The notes: generated by a model from the letters alone, not told the origin. DNA of 64,000 nt from Portulaca oleracea (GCA_029582165.1 CM055892.1:11326754-11390753), one strand, 5' to 3'. Positions 11,416 to 22,135 are shown, counted from the first letter of the stretch. A program made the numbers and translations.

Positions 11416-14105
11416 AATATATATTTCTGGGTACAAAGGGTGAGAATCGAAATATGTGGATTCTAATGGGGCATTTTGAAAAATTTATAATTTATTCTAT
11501 TTAATTATTTTAAAAAATCATGTAATATTAATATGTGCATTAATGTGTGTATCTTTGTATTGATAACTATCCTTTCTTTTCCTTTTTTTCCACATGCATT
11601 ATTCTTTTTTCTTTATTTTTTTAAATAAGAAAACTATTCTTTTTATTTTTTATTATTACTTTTTTCTTTATTCTTTTGAATATAAATTCGATAATATTTT
11701 CAAGAATATGTATGGTTTACTAGTTAAACAAATTTTTGATAAAGAAACTGCTATTAGAATTCTTCAAAATCCTGAGCCGGTAAAAGGAAATTTGGACTCT
11801 TTATGCTGGGGAGGACACCATACTGGGAGATACATTGTAAAATCAGGATATTGGTTCTTCCTCTAAAAGAATAAGCAGATACATGGCCTTTGCAAAAGTG
11901 CCGAACCAGTACGCAAGAAATTTTGGCATCAATATCTTCCACTAGTGGAATGTTTTTCTTTGAAAATTATGGACATGAGGTGGCGAGTATTAATCATTTA
12001 TTTCGAGAATGTCATATTGCTCAACACATATGGAAGGCTAATCCGTTGGGTTTAAATGTGACATGAGAGTTTAATATTGTGAAATAATGGACTTGAGCCC
12101 GATTCAACCTCAAAAAGCTAGCTTAGGAGGTTAAGGCACCCAAGCCATTATAAACACCATAATATGGGTGTCAAAGGCCGATGTGGGACAATTCAACACG
12201 CCCCCCTCACCACGAGGCGCAGACAACAACTACGGGCGCGGCCCCAACATCAATGACCCTGGCTCTGATACCATGTGAAATAATGGACTTGAGCCCAATT
12301 CAACCCCAAAAGCTAGCTTAGGAGGTTGAGGCACCCAAGCCATTATAAACACCACAATATAGGCGTCAAAGGCCGATGTGGGACAACTCAACAAATATAA
12401 TGTGGAAGAATTGGATCACAAATTGGATAAGATACTTGGTACATAAAGAGGAATATGGGGAACAAGATTAGTGTATCTTGCTGCGGTTTTATTGGGCATT
12501 AGGAAGGTTAGAAACCATGCCATGAAGTTCTACTCCATTGATATTAACCACAAAGATATCGAACAAGCTTTGGGTTTGGCTTTAAAGGAAGATGTTAATT
12601 GCAAGAGCAGGAAGAGAAAATAGGAACAAAAAGCTAACGAAGAAGTTGTAACTACTGTTATAGATACTAACCAACTGTTATTACAACCCAGCAGCATGAG
12701 GTAGTAGTTGACGGAGTTTGGACCAATAAGACAAACAGTGCAGCAACAATTTGGGTACATAAGTATCATCAAGTGTCATTGTATGATGTCTAAATTAGAT
12801 AGGTGTAGAATAGAAAAAGCGTCAAGAGATAATGTTAAACAAGCTCATGATCTTGTATGTAGGAGAAATGTTAGGAATCTTATGTAATACTTATTTCATG
12901 ACTATGAACTGATTCCCTTTGACAAAATAAAAAAATTAGAAACAAACATCCTCTCGGTACGTAATGATAAACACATGACATGAAATGAAATAATGGAACA
13001 ATGGAAGTTTCAAAGAAACAGAAGTTTTTTTTTTTTACCATGTATTGGTTGACTGTATCATACCCAAGGACCACATCCGCCAGCTTTCCTGCAAAATCAC
13101 CGCAAAAATGAAAACATAGGCTTCAAATTCAATAATTCATCCCTCAAAAAAACAGGACACCAAACAAAGGCTCCAAATTCATCACTCAACAATTGCCCAA
13201 TAACAAATATCATCCTTTAGTAAAAGAATACCGTATTTTGCTTTATTATTTGTTTGCAAGATTTGGATGCGCGTATATCATGATTCATGAATGAAAATAA
13301 AATGTAAATTGGAATATTGCAAGTGCCAATCACATATTTCATATAACACAAATGATTACAGAAACTAGAATCTAAAGTCACTTGGAGTTATCCAGAAAAT
13401 GATGCCTATGACTTACTTTTATTTGCAAGAAATATTCATAAAACCAAAAATCAACCAACTTAAAACCATACTGAATCATGTTGATATGAACTGGCAGAAA
13501 TCACAGGCTTGGGTTGGAATTTATTCTTTCTTCTGATATAAATATATGTGGGAGGATAGTAAAACAATGGTGAATGCAATTTTTTGTATAATGTCTTCAA
13601 CGATGATGTTAAATTAAAAATAACCTTGGAAGTTTTACTCCAAAATCATTAAAATTTGTTGAAATAATCAACCAATAAAAGTGAAATCTCCACTTATCAA
13701 TATCTAAACAAATTCCAACAACAGGATTGAAAAGTCATCTATGGTCATTTTTTTCACATAACCAGACACATTTCTCAAAATGAGTATCCAATAATTCTAC
13801 TCCAATATATAGGTAATTCATTTGAACTGGAAAGAGTTGCAATGAAAAAACTGACCATATTTGTCAGGAAAAATGACCGAGATGACTGTGGCGCCGTAGT
13901 TGGTGAGCTTGATAGAGAAATTTCCTTTGTTGAGTTCGTAGATGCCAATCTTGTCTTCTCTTCTGTGTTGTGAAAGATGATGATAACGGTTATGAATATA
14001 GCCTATTTTGGAGTCCAAGATTTCTGGGTTTGATGCGATACCAATACTGATTATGAAGGCGAGAGAAAAGAGGAAGAAGCAAATGTGGAGGGCGAATTTA
14101 CCCAT
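3997..14105 (-). CDS. Aldose 1-epimerase (galactose mutarotase-like), five exons
   Basis: Interconverts alpha and beta anomers of aldoses such as glucose and galactose. Exons in coding order are 14105-13856, 13088-13039, 5102-4979, 4863-4756 and 4631-3997. All junctions are GT-AG and phases match, giving 388 residues, a normal length. Residues 1-25 form a signal peptide (hydrophobic CFFLFSLAFIISIGI), which implies secretion or the endomembrane system. Family motifs in order: LADVVLGYD (exon 2), GRVANRISGARY and MLHGGPKGF (exons 3-4), AQHTYWNLGGHNSG with the likely catalytic His at about 217, and CLETQAFPDAVNHPNFPS with the likely catalytic Glu at about 352. No frame breaks are visible. A TATA box lies 68 bp before the ATG. 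Intron 2 (7.9 kb) is full of transposons, which may affect splicing or expression. The family call is firm; the exact substrate is unknown. Confidence 0.93.
6307..7028. mobile_element. MITE with GGGTGTGTTTA termini (PIF/Harbinger-like)
   Basis: Starts GGGTGTGTTTA and ends TAAACACACCC, with TAA on both sides (6304-6306, 7029-7031), the 3-bp TWA target duplication typical of PIF/Harbinger. Subterminal inverted GGAAAATGATTTTCC-like palindromes are visible at both ends. The interior is a (GA)n-rich low-complexity block with a short (TA)n run near 6788-6813. It has no coding capacity and interrupts the ~155-bp tandem array. Confidence 0.65.
7535..7749. mobile_element. Stowaway MITE (Tc1/mariner type)
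   Basis: Begins CTCCCTCCGTCCCAAATTAA and ends with the inverse (ttggcacggagggag), flanked by TA on both sides (7533-7534, 7750-7751). The ends and TA duplication are diagnostic for Stowaway. About 215 bp, strongly self-complementary, inserted in the intron-2 tandem array. Confidence 0.88.
7755..9250. repeat. Dispersed repeat shared with the gene's 5' flank
   Basis: This stretch, excluding the hAT insertion at 8334-8969, aligns by eye with 15306-16010. Shared phrases include tttccaagcca, gaatctacaatcctacaat, tgatccatgatcctac, tagacctactgatgattat and ggcactccccaaactataata. The second copy lacks the hAT, so the hAT inserted after duplication. Nothing coding is seen. Confidence 0.55.
8334..8969. 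mobile_element. Non-autonomous hAT element, G-rich (copy 1)
   Basis: Terminal inverted repeats TAGGGATGACAATGGGGCGG and its near inverse (ccgccccgttgccatcccta). The 8-bp flanks are gtaaaatg and gcaaaatg, one mismatch, which fits the 8-bp duplication of hAT elements. The two arms are made of repeated GGGGATGGGGACGGGG-type runs, with an AT-rich centre. A ~34-bp segment around 8488-8555 is duplicated in tandem. A shorter sister copy sits at 30760-31270. ORFs here are only by-products of the G/C runs. Confidence 0.82.
9260..9393. mobile_element. Small MITE with GGAGCACGTGC palindromic ends
   Basis: Left end gatgcacccggagcacgtgc, right end gagcacgtgtgctccggatgc, roughly inverted. Between them are several short ttagattgttcac-like words. 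A relative lies at 24684-24803. No clear target duplication was found, so the superfamily is open. Confidence 0.45.
9532..9821. mobile_element. MITE of the GCCCCGTTCTTTT family, copy 1
   Basis: Starts gccccgttctttta and ends taaaaaaagaacgggc(c), with TAA on both sides (9529-9531, 9822-9824). The interior is rich in ccaccac/caatc words. The 3-bp TAA duplication suggests PIF/Harbinger. Three more relatives lie at 10435, about 10998, and 15083. Confidence 0.6.
9826..10060. repeat. AT-only low-complexity block
   Basis: Long run of aaatttaaaattt-type words, nearly free of G and C and highly self-complementary. Simple-sequence DNA inside intron 2; no gene signal. Confidence 0.75.
10435..10689. mobile_element. 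MITE of the GTTCTTTT family, copy 2
   Basis: Left end gctcagttcttttatatggc, right end gtataaaaaaacggggt, with tta on both sides (10432-10434, 10690-10692). The interior repeats ccaccacaa/ccaccaca words as in the copy at 9532. Ends are more diverged than in that copy. Confidence 0.5.
10738..10770. repeat. (AAT)n microsatellite
   Basis: Imperfect run of aat/aataat units in intron 2. Confidence 0.85.
10943..10985. repeat. (TTTA)n microsatellite
   Basis: About ten tttatt/ttta units, with one gta interruption near 10967. Confidence 0.85.
10998..11265. mobile_element. MITE of the GTTCTTTT family, copy 3 (degenerate)
   Basis: Left end gcagctcttttaatttatacggttggtgcgg; right end ccgcataaaagaacaaagc, an imperfect inverse. 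The interior has the complementary gtgtggtg/gtggtg words of the family. Exact ends are uncertain. Confidence 0.4.
11358..11414. repeat. (ATT)n microsatellite
   Basis: About 18 uninterrupted tta/att units in intron 2. Confidence 0.95.
11701..12800 (+). pseudogene. LINE-type fragment: RT zinc-binding domain and following region
   Basis: A plus-strand frame from about 11706 reads LVKQIFDKETAIRIL, then YIVKSGYWFFL. This is the signature order of the zf-RVT domain (reverse-transcriptase zinc-binding) at the C-terminus of plant non-LTR retrotransposons. After an in-frame stop the homology continues with HIAQHIWKANPLGL (about 12015-12055). Beyond the TRIM insertion (12078-12393) it resumes with NHAMKFYSIDINHKDI (about 12513-12560). 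Stops and frame changes show it is dead. It lies antisense to the host gene, inside intron 2. Family assignment is by motif pattern only. Confidence 0.6.
12078..12393 (-). mobile_element. TRIM retrotransposon, complete, with 5-bp TSD
   Basis: Terminal direct repeats 12078-12198 and 12274-12393 (about 120 bp each, beginning tgtgaaataatggacttgag and ending caaca) flank a 75-bp interior. On the minus strand TGGTATCAGAGCC, complementary to the tRNA-Met 3' end, lies directly against the upper repeat (12261-12273). A purine run (gaggggggcg) lies against the lower one. The flanks aatat (12073-12077) and aatat (12394-12398) are a perfect target duplication. The element is 316 bp, codes for nothing, and interrupts the LINE fragment. 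Repeats differ at only a few sites, so it is fairly young. Confidence 0.92.
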
Positions 14106-14172
14106 TTCTTTTTTGTTTTTAATTTTTTTGGCTATGATATGATATTAATGAAAATACGTGGGGGTTTCGATG

Positions 14173-14178
14173 TTTATA
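14173..14178 (-). promoter_or_regulatory. TATA box of the aldose 1-epimerase gene
   Basis: The minus strand reads ctTTATAAAcat about 68 bp upstream of the start codon at 14105, a suitable place for a TATA box with a short 5' leader. A Stowaway MITE begins about 330 bp further upstream (14505). Confidence 0.5.
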
Positions 14179-14504
14179 AAGTGAGTGGAAAGCTTACAAC
14201 TCAAATGGATGGAATTGGTGGACTACTGACTGGGGTGGGGTTATTCACTTCAATTCCTGACGGAGACGTAGGATATATGGAAAGTGTTTCTTCATAAACC
14301 GATTTAAAACAAACCTTCTTTATTCCGAGTTTTATTTTTCTTTTGGAGAAAATTTGGATCCAATCTCAAATATACTCTCCACATTGCATATTAATTGATT
14401 TTTAGTTAATTACGTCATAGTTTTTAATGTCACTCTTTTCTTTAATTGATAGTTTCTTTTATATAATATTTTATTAAAAATTATAAAATTATACTTACAT
14501 GATA
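14179..14504. other. Upstream region of the aldose 1-epimerase gene
   Basis: About 325 bp between the TATA box and the Stowaway at 14505. It probably carries the proximal promoter. Apart from AT-rich sequence I see no specific motif I would defend. Confidence 0.4.
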
Positions 14505-14763
14505 GTCCCTCCGTTTCATATTAATTGTCGTCGTTAGAAATTGTGCAGTCAAATTTCAAAAATTTTGATCATAAATTTCTCAATATATATACAATGAGTT
14601 GTCATATAAAATTGTCACCATTAAGTTCGTCACGAAAAATACTACCATATAAGTATAATATTACAATTGTTAATAATATATTATGTGAGACATTATCAAT
14701 CAAAGAATGTCATTGGAGACTGTAAAAGTTAAAATTTTGACAATTAATATGGAACGGAAGGAG
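14505..14763. mobile_element. Stowaway MITE in the promoter flank
   Basis: Starts gtccctccgtttcatattaa and ends ttaatatggaacggaaggag with TA flanks (14503-14504, 14764-14765). Its interior words (attgtcgtc, cagtcaaatttcaaaaattttga) match the copy at 31816-32070, so both belong to one subfamily distinct from that at 7535. It sits about 400 bp upstream of the start codon. Confidence 0.85.
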
Positions 14764-15082
14764 TAATATTTTTTGTTACAAATCTAATGGTAGTAATTTT
14801 ATATAACAGTTCATTACATATATTGATAAATCTATAGTTAAAATTTTTATACTTTAACTGTACAATTCTCAAATACGACAATTATCATGGAATGGATGCA
14901 GTATATTTTTTAAAAATAATAATTTACTATATTTTAGAGGTGTTAGACAATAATGTATCTAGAACTTTTTTCACTCCATCTGTTGATATTATAAAGTTCC
15001 AATCCAAACAAATAAAATTGAATTTGTTTTAAAATTTCAGTTAGTTTTAGGCCATGTTCTCTTGCAAAATAACAGGGCCTTA

Positions 15083-15280
15083 GTCTCTGTTCTTTTATGC
15101 GGTATTTTGCGGAATGGTGTGGTAAGGTGTGGTGAAATTGTGGTGGGTATGGTGGAATTGTGGTAGGTTATTGGAGTTGTGAGAGAGAAAAGTAATGATT
15201 TGTGGTAAAATGTGGTTGGTTGTGGCAAACTGCGATAGGCTGTGGCACCGCAGTTTGCCAACCGCAAAAAAGAACAGGGC
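15083..15280. mobile_element. MITE of the GTTCTTTT family, copy 4
   Basis: Left end gtctctgttcttttatgcgg, right end ccgcaaaaaagaacagggc, nearly inverted. The interior repeats gtgtggtaaggtgtggtg-type words. Just before it, 15052-15079 (gccatgttctcttg ... acagggcc) looks like an internally deleted sister copy. Confidence 0.5.
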
Positions 15281-15299
15281 AACTGATATATGTAGCGAT

Positions 15300-16015
15300 G
15301 CTGATATATATCGTAAAATAAAAATATTTTATGCTAAAAATTCATATTTGAGCTTTTTTAAAATCAATTTTATCATATTATAAATTTCCAAGCCAAGCTA
15401 TTGAAATTTAATTTTGTTCTTAATTTCTATATCTGAATCTACAATCCTACAATTCTGCAATTCAAATCCGTCAATTGATCTAACTTTTATTATAATTTTA
15501 AAATAGTTAGGATCTTACAATGATACTTTTCTCTTAAAATTATGTGTTAGAATCATATTGCAATTCTATAATATTCATACCAGTTGATCCATGATCCTAC
15601 GTACGTAAATTCACATAAACAACTTTAAAATTTTGTTATAACAAAATAATTTGTATTAAAAATAGCACTGAGTTATAATTTTATGTATTGTTTCATTCTT
15701 ATAGAATATTTATTTAAGAATTTTTATATTGTAAAATATTTTTACTATTTGCCTAATGGTTAATATTGTAAGATCCTTGATATGAGTTTATGACTTAATT
15801 CTATAACTATTCTATCAATCCTAATTACAACCTTGGTTGGTAGTAAGCCTCGATTTTCCTTAGTCTTTACAGGCTTTCAATAATTTAATAGTAGACCTAC
15901 TGATGATTATTTTAATAAATTTTTGTTCATTATTTTATTAAACATTAAATTTAAATTTATAATTATTAGGGCACTCCCCAAACTATAATATCCAATAATG
16001 CCTAAAAGAATGGCC
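15300..16015. repeat. Second copy of the dispersed intron-2 repeat
   Basis: Aligns by eye with 7755-8330 plus 8990-9200, without the hAT insertion. Ends near ggcactccccaaactataatat. The following words (gcctaaaagaatggccaag, 16000-16020) also recur at 9445, so the duplicated tract is longer than one element. Confidence 0.55.
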
Positions 16016-16043
16016 AAGGGCAGACTAAAAAATGTTTTAAATA

Positions 16044-16260
16044 TTACATCTGTGTGTGGCAGTTGTGGCTAAAAAAATGGGAGTTGTGCATGACTTCAGT
16101 GTCCAATATTTAGAAACTTTTAAAGATTCATATGGATGGTGGATGGCTAGAAGGTTTAGGAACAAAATTATGAGAAAACTATGGCTGGCTATTATATATG
16201 TTTGCCACTTGTATGGATGCATAGAAACACAGTAGCTATGGATATGATGGCAAAGGAGTT
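16044..16260 (+). pseudogene. Possible LINE zf-RVT tail fragment
   Basis: A plus-strand frame contains YGWWMARRFRNKIMRKLWLA followed by IIYVCHLYGCIETQ. That order (basic stretch, hydrophobic helix, then H-x-W/Y-like end) resembles the tail of plant LINE reverse-transcriptase zinc-binding domains. It is short and degraded, so this is only a suggestion. Confidence 0.3.
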
Positions 16261-16467
16261 GATATGCAGGAAGTGTTGGTAAATATTAAGTGGAGAGTAG
16301 GATTTTGGGCAAAAAGTTTGGAAGAAGGAGGTGGTATATTCTGATGAGAGTATTGCTCATAATTTTAGCAATACACCAATTTTATGTCCGTAAATGGAGG
16401 TGTAAACAACTAGGATGCATAAGGTTGATAAATGTGGTGGATGATGTGATCAGTTGGCCTAAAGTAG

Positions 16468-17009
16468 GGGTTTTTTGCATTTTGGACCTCGAATTTTAGG
16501 GGTATTTATATTCTGAACCCTTAGTTTTCAACTTTAACTTTTTGGACCCTAAAGTTTGTAGGCTGAAAAAAAAGGACCCTAAAGTTTGTGAGGTGAAAAA
16601 AAAGCTCGTTTCCCTTTTTTCTTTTTCTTCCATGTTTGAATTTCTCTCCCGATTGACAACAAACTTCAAGACTAAGGTTAAAACCGATATTAAAGTTATA
16701 ATAAACCTCTTTTATTCATGTTGGAGTTACTTAAAACTGTGTACTCAGGGGTCTAAGTAGCCTCGACACGAATAAGAGATGTGTATTATAGCTTCAATAT
16801 TAGTTTTAACCATAGACCTAAAGTTTGACGTCAATCGGGAGATAAATTCAAACATGGAAGGAAAATAAAAAATGAGACAGGGCCTTTTCTTCACCCACAA
16901 ACTTTAAGGTCCTTTTTTTATTCAAATTTACAAACTTTATCCAAATGTTAAAGTTGAAAAACCAGGTCAGAAATAAATACAAAAAATTCATCCAAAATGC
17001 AAAAAACTC
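16468..17009. mobile_element. Fold-back Mutator-like element with 9-bp TSD
   Basis: The two halves are inverted copies of each other over roughly 200 bp (ggggttttttgcattttgga at the left, ccaaaatgcaaaaaactc at the right). They are flanked by perfect 9-bp direct repeats ctaaagtag (16459-16467, 17010-17018). Long TIRs with a 9-bp duplication define MULEs. There is no transposase. The ORFs inside are by-products of repeated lysine-rich reads. Confidence 0.85.
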
Positions 17010-17018
17010 CTAAAGTAG

Positions 17019-19761
17019 CAAGTGATGAGATGTAAGAGTGGACAAGACAAGGAGGGTGCAAATGGAGTTATGAAGAGCAAAAGAAGCCCTAAACTTAATT
17101 AATCATAGAACCATAGTACAAAAATATGTTGATGAAAAACAATTAGAGTGTGCAATTTTCCATGGTTTTTGTTTGGTAGTTCCTTGTTTGTAAGCTTTTT
17201 TTGATACTTTTCTTGCGCTTTTCATATTGTGTTTGGTGTTTATATGTCCTATTTTTCAAGTAGGGTCCCAAATTATGGTTGTGTCTTTTCATATTTTGAT
17301 TTTTCGATAAATAAATTTGGGCTTCCATGTGAAATGACATATCAGAGAAAGATGACATAATTTTTTGTGTTTATTGAATCACCTCAATATTGTACGTAGA
17401 CATGTTGAGTAGCATGCCCGGTTGTTTTGTCGTTCTTCTCGAGGAGCAAGGGGCCTTGGTCAAAGTAACTAGGTCTAGGTCAGGTTTAAGATTGCTTAGG
17501 AACAAGGTTTTGATCGATTGATAGCAAACAGAACGAAAAGTAAACTATTTTATATTTTACACATTTCACATAATTTGCACATTTTAGTCATTGATTTATA
17601 AAATACTAATAGTAAATATATTGCTTTTAATTGATTTTGGTGAAAGTTAAAGCAACTCCACCACCATCCTCCTCTCCCACTCATGTCCATCTCCTTCTTC
17701 TTCAAGCTTTCTTCATTCAATTATTTTCTACTTTTTGTGTACCATTGAGAGTTTTAATGTTAGTAATTTTGTCTTTCCTAGACTTTCTAATCTTTATATT
17801 ATTATCAAAAGTATTGTCAATAATTATGGCCAAGTTATTTTTGATTAAGCCTCCTCTAATTTAAACCCTTCGTAATTATTGAGCATATTATCATTACCCA
17901 AAATAAAAATAATTTGATCTTATTTATATTACCCTCTTATGGTTAAATTTTGCAAAATTACTTTTAATCTATTTTACTAGTTACAAAATTTTAATTTTCT
18001 TCCAATAATCTCTTTAGACTTCCTAGTTTTCTTACCAATAAAAACAACCATAATATTTCCTTTTACCCAACAAAAATCCTAAAAATCATATTACTTTTTC
18101 TCAATTATGCAATCTTTGTTCCCCTTTTTGCCACCCCCTCCTAATTTTCCTCTAACTTCCTCTTCAAGCTCTTGCTTTTTCATCAATGGCCTCCTTTATC
18201 AACCCCTTTACCTAGCAATAGCAGCCTTTCACCAACCATCAACTATCTTTATACTTCTATAAATCAAATTGTTCAATTAAACTTCCAAACACCATTTCCA
18301 TAGCCACACCAATCTCTCTCTCTACAAAATACCCCAACCCATTCTTTGTTTTTCCTCCTTCTCGGCTTCCCTTTACCGTCACCACCAACGCCACCCACCA
18401 CCACCAACTCGACCATCAGAAACACCACCAAGCTTTCGTCGCCATTAACCGTTAACCCGCCGGAAAACTCTAGCCGAACCACCCAAAAAGTCGCCCAAAA
18501 CCCGACCCAGAACCACCCATCTCTCTCTCCTCAGTTCGGTTCAGTCTCGACCGAACCTCCGAACCCACCTCCACCTTGCGCCGCCCCGACCTCCGTCATA
18601 GCTCCAGCGTGCACCACCGAGCCTCCGGCGCCGTTGTCCCGGGCCATCGTGGCTCCCCTGTGCCCCTGTTTGTGTTTATGCATGGAGTAAAGAGGGCGGA
18701 AGAGTGAGACTAATACCCTCTTTTGAATTTTTGACCCAAGTCAAATCTACCTCTTCTTGGGCCTAATACATAATCAGCCCAATCTTCTTATGTTGGTAAT
18801 TTCCTATCCTATTATTCTTTTCCCTAATTAATTTATTCATTATCACTATTAATTATCATATTTTTATTACCCAAAATTTATTTATTTACTGATTATGATT
18901 TTTATTATATTGATACATGTATTTTATAAAAGTGGGGGTAATTTCTAATTTCAATTCAATTCATCAACGATCGGGAAGGAAGGTACATGCAATGACTATT
19001 CTTTTTATCATCGCAATATATATCGTTTCATGCTCAAACTCTTTCATGCAAAGTCAAGAATTCAATAATCAATAATCAATATTTCAATATCAATTTTCTT
19101 GACTAAATTATGTGGACCCTTATCAGCACACCGATGCAGAACTGAGTTAATGTGAATGCGCATATGCATGAATTAAGACAAGATCCTATGGTTATTTCAG
19201 AAGCATCAATATTATATCATATAGATTGGCCTAAGAACCAATCGGGGGATTCCACTCAGATAATAAATGAGCAAATCATGTTTTAATTATTTCCCTCTCT
19301 ACCTCTTGCAAAATGAATTTAAATGATCGAACTAAAGTGAATTTTACGTGATAGTGTTGCATTGTACTGAGGTCAAAACTCATGTTTTATGTTTTGGTTT
19401 AGATGGCAGGTACCTTGGGGATTTTCGTGATGAGAGTGAGCTACCACCAGTGTTAAAGCTAGCTGTTCAGGATTTGTTAGGATTATATTAAAGATTACTG
19501 TTTTATATACAATATTACTATTTTCTGGTGTATTATTGATCCACCTAGAAATGGCTCACCATAGTCTTTCTTTAATCATTATTATTAGTATTATTACTAG
19601 TATATTCTTTTTATTTTATCAAATAGCGCAGTCAAAAGCCTTTGCTTTCTCGATAAACGAGAAAGTGGCATGAGTAATGTCCTCGGCAATAAGCTTCCGC
19701 TAACATGAGATTAATTATATTAAAATTTGATAAGTGACACCCTAAAAGTCGGGGGGTTACA
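17019..19761 (+). mobile_element. Region holding the 5' LTR of a Gypsy-like element (left end not located)
   Basis: The right edge is firm: ...cggggggttaca at 19761, followed by a PBS. The 5' edge was not found; the expected TGTAACACCCC start seen at 24216 does not occur here. Within it, a TATAAAT at 18258 is followed by a leader-like, CT-rich tract and a GC-rich proline/threonine-coding block (18360-18660). That layout is like the LTR of the minus-strand element at 57084. The first part (17019-17600) has no recognised feature. Confidence 0.45.
18258..18264 (+). promoter_or_regulatory. Putative LTR TATA box
   Basis: TATAAAT preceded by cttc and followed about 50 bp later by ctctctctctac leader sequence. 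Consistent with a retrotransposon LTR promoter about 1.5 kb before the LTR end. Confidence 0.4.
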
Positions 19762-19764
19762 GCT

Positions 19765-19777
19765 TGGTATCAGAGCC
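19765..19777 (+). other. Primer binding site, tRNA-Met type
   Basis: TGGTATCAGAGCC lies 3 bp after the LTR terminus ggttaca. This is the standard plant PBS complementary to initiator tRNA-Met. It fixes the plus orientation of the element. Confidence 0.88.
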
Positions 19778-22135
19778 AGGTCGAGTCATAGGGTTAAGAA
19801 GTATAAAACCAGTTAGTTAAAATTTATAGACTTATGTAAGAGAGTGCGGGGTTGGGTTAGAGTTTTGTTTTGCATATAGTTTTGCTAAGTTTTGAATTTC
19901 ATTTGAGTTGCTCCAGTTGTGATTTATGTGCTATAATCTCTCATCATGATAAATATCTGCTACACTTAATATGTTATTAGAACTATTTTGTTGGGTATTT
20001 TAGGTATGTGAATGAATGTGTTATCTACCTATCTCCCATAAATTACTTGATAAATATTTGTGCTATATTCTTAATAGAAGACTATGTCTATCTTCTTATA
20101 AAATTTCAATTATTGATTATGTGCTAAATGGATTGGATATTGTATGATCGTAATATTATTAAGAAATTTTTTCTTCACATAGTAATGCATGGATTGAGAA
20201 GCATGAGTAAATGTTACTATATCCTCGTTTTGTTGAATAGATAAGTTTATATTCTGATTTTTTTTTTGAGTTGTTTATGTCTCGTAACATGTATACAAGT
20301 GATTTTGTTAGCATAATTATGAGATACTTTAGCAAATAATATGAAGCACGTTTATACTTGTTAAAATTTGGAAAATCGTCCTGTGCATGTTGCAAGTATT
20401 GACTTAGAGTTTACGTGGTCAAATTACATGCACCAATTTGGTCATGTGGTTAATTAATAATTTACTTTATCATATAGATTTGGGGTGGTTAAATTCATAT
20501 TGCAAAAATATTAAATTGCCTACTATAGGTATGATCTAGGTGGTTTGTCTTCTAACCAATTTTGATAATTATATGGTTGCCGATGACATGTTGATCTGAT
20601 ACAATTATATGCTCTTGTGATTATTTTGTTTAATGTATGTGTGTTATTCGTTGCATATAACTAATCAATTTTATCTTGATGGCACATAAAATGAAATCTT
20701 ATGACGTGTAATTATTTTCCTACGAACATGGTAGAATTTTCCTATATGTACATGGATTATTTTCCTATGTGTAACAATTTTATTGTTTAGTTTGTTCTCA
20801 TATGTTCATTTGTTTAAAGTTCTAATTTTTCTTAATTTCATATATATGAACATGGTAGAATAATAATCCATGCAGTACATTTTCGTAAATCATGACTAGT
20901 CAGGATATTTGTGCCAACATGGTGAGATAATTGGTGGAATACATCTACCATGAAAAGACCAAATGAGTTAGTGATGTACCCTTTGTGAGGAATTTTGCTT
21001 GCATGATAATTGTCCGTTTACATATAATATGTTAAATTATTGGGTATGGAAAATATTTATGGTATATATTGCACATGTTCCAAAGAAGAAAAAAAATATA
21101 TATATATAATTTTCCTTTTCTAGCAATATGTTGTCATATGATTATATATATGCTCTATGCTAGATTATATAAGTTTATTATTATGTGTGTATTTACTTAA
21201 AACAAATCATGTCAATAAGTGCTTATGTGCTAATCATATTGGAGGTTGTGAGTCCTTAATTTTATTGAAATAGAGTGATACATGGTCATTAATTAGATGA
21301 GTCAAATGTGTGGAAAATGTTATGGGTTGTTACCTTGCCATGCATATCCATGAGGCTAATATTCTGTCTAAGTCATGTTCTTGGTTCATCTGCTATACAT
21401 ACATATGTGCATATGTTATTAACTGTTTATAGTATGATATAATTAGTTTGGTGTTAGGTAAAAATACTAGCATTGTGAGGTCGTTAAAATAAAAATAGTC
21501 ATACTACATATTGTGCTTTTTAAATTGTTACATATTTCATGTTTGAGTGGTTAATTGGTTTAACTTGATAAATTGTGTTGTTATTTCTTACCTATTAATT
21601 AAGAACAAAATAAAAATAGTCAAATGTGTGGTCTATATGCATGTTCTAGTTATTAGTTTATTAACATGCCGTGATCAATAAACATGGAGGTGCATATCGC
21701 ATTCATAAACTTTATTTAGCTAATCTTCACCTGTAATACGTTTAAATATTTTTCTAGTTGATTAATTACCTTCCCTGTAATTGCGAGACAATAAATGAGT
21801 TGTTCCTCCGTGATCAATATGTTATGCATTAGTATATCTGGTTGCATGAATGACTCGATGAAGTATCTTAAGTACTCCTAGAATCATCATTTGTTTCTAC
21901 CTAGGATTACTTATCTCATACGTATGGTTTTATTAGTCAATTATATTATCCAATGTGTGTATGCATGGTTGTGTTCTATTGTAGATTATACTTTACTTAG
22001 TGTATCTTGCTCATAAATTGTTTGACAATGTTTCATGTGAGCCTAATAAATCAATTAAGGTACCCGTGTTCGATTAAGGGTTTGTATGTATGCTTGATAT
22101 ATGAAAATTCTTGCTGCTACCCACCATAGAAATAA

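Larger units (their letters stand above)
5103..13038 (-). other. Intron 2 of the aldose 1-epimerase gene, transposon-filled
   Basis: A 7936-bp phase-0 intron bounded by ATG|GTAAAA at 13038 and a TTACAG acceptor next to 5102. It contains, from low to high coordinates: a ~155-bp tandem array, a Harbinger-type MITE, a Stowaway, a G-rich hAT element, several GTTCTTTT-type MITEs, microsatellites, a LINE fragment and a TRIM. The stretch 5103-6130, next to the acceptor, holds nothing I recognise. Intron 1 (13089-13855, 767 bp) shows no repeats. Confidence 0.85.

Noticed and set aside
12255..12275. tRNA gene suggested by the TGGTATCAGAGCC complement
   Set aside because: This is a retroelement primer binding site next to a terminal repeat; no cloverleaf can be drawn. 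The same holds for 19765, 62952 and 63822.
18346..18690. 114-codon Pro/Thr/Ser-rich ORF
   Set aside because: It sits in the GC-rich leader part of an LTR with a counterpart in the 57084-60232 LTR; no domain and no conserved frame between the two.
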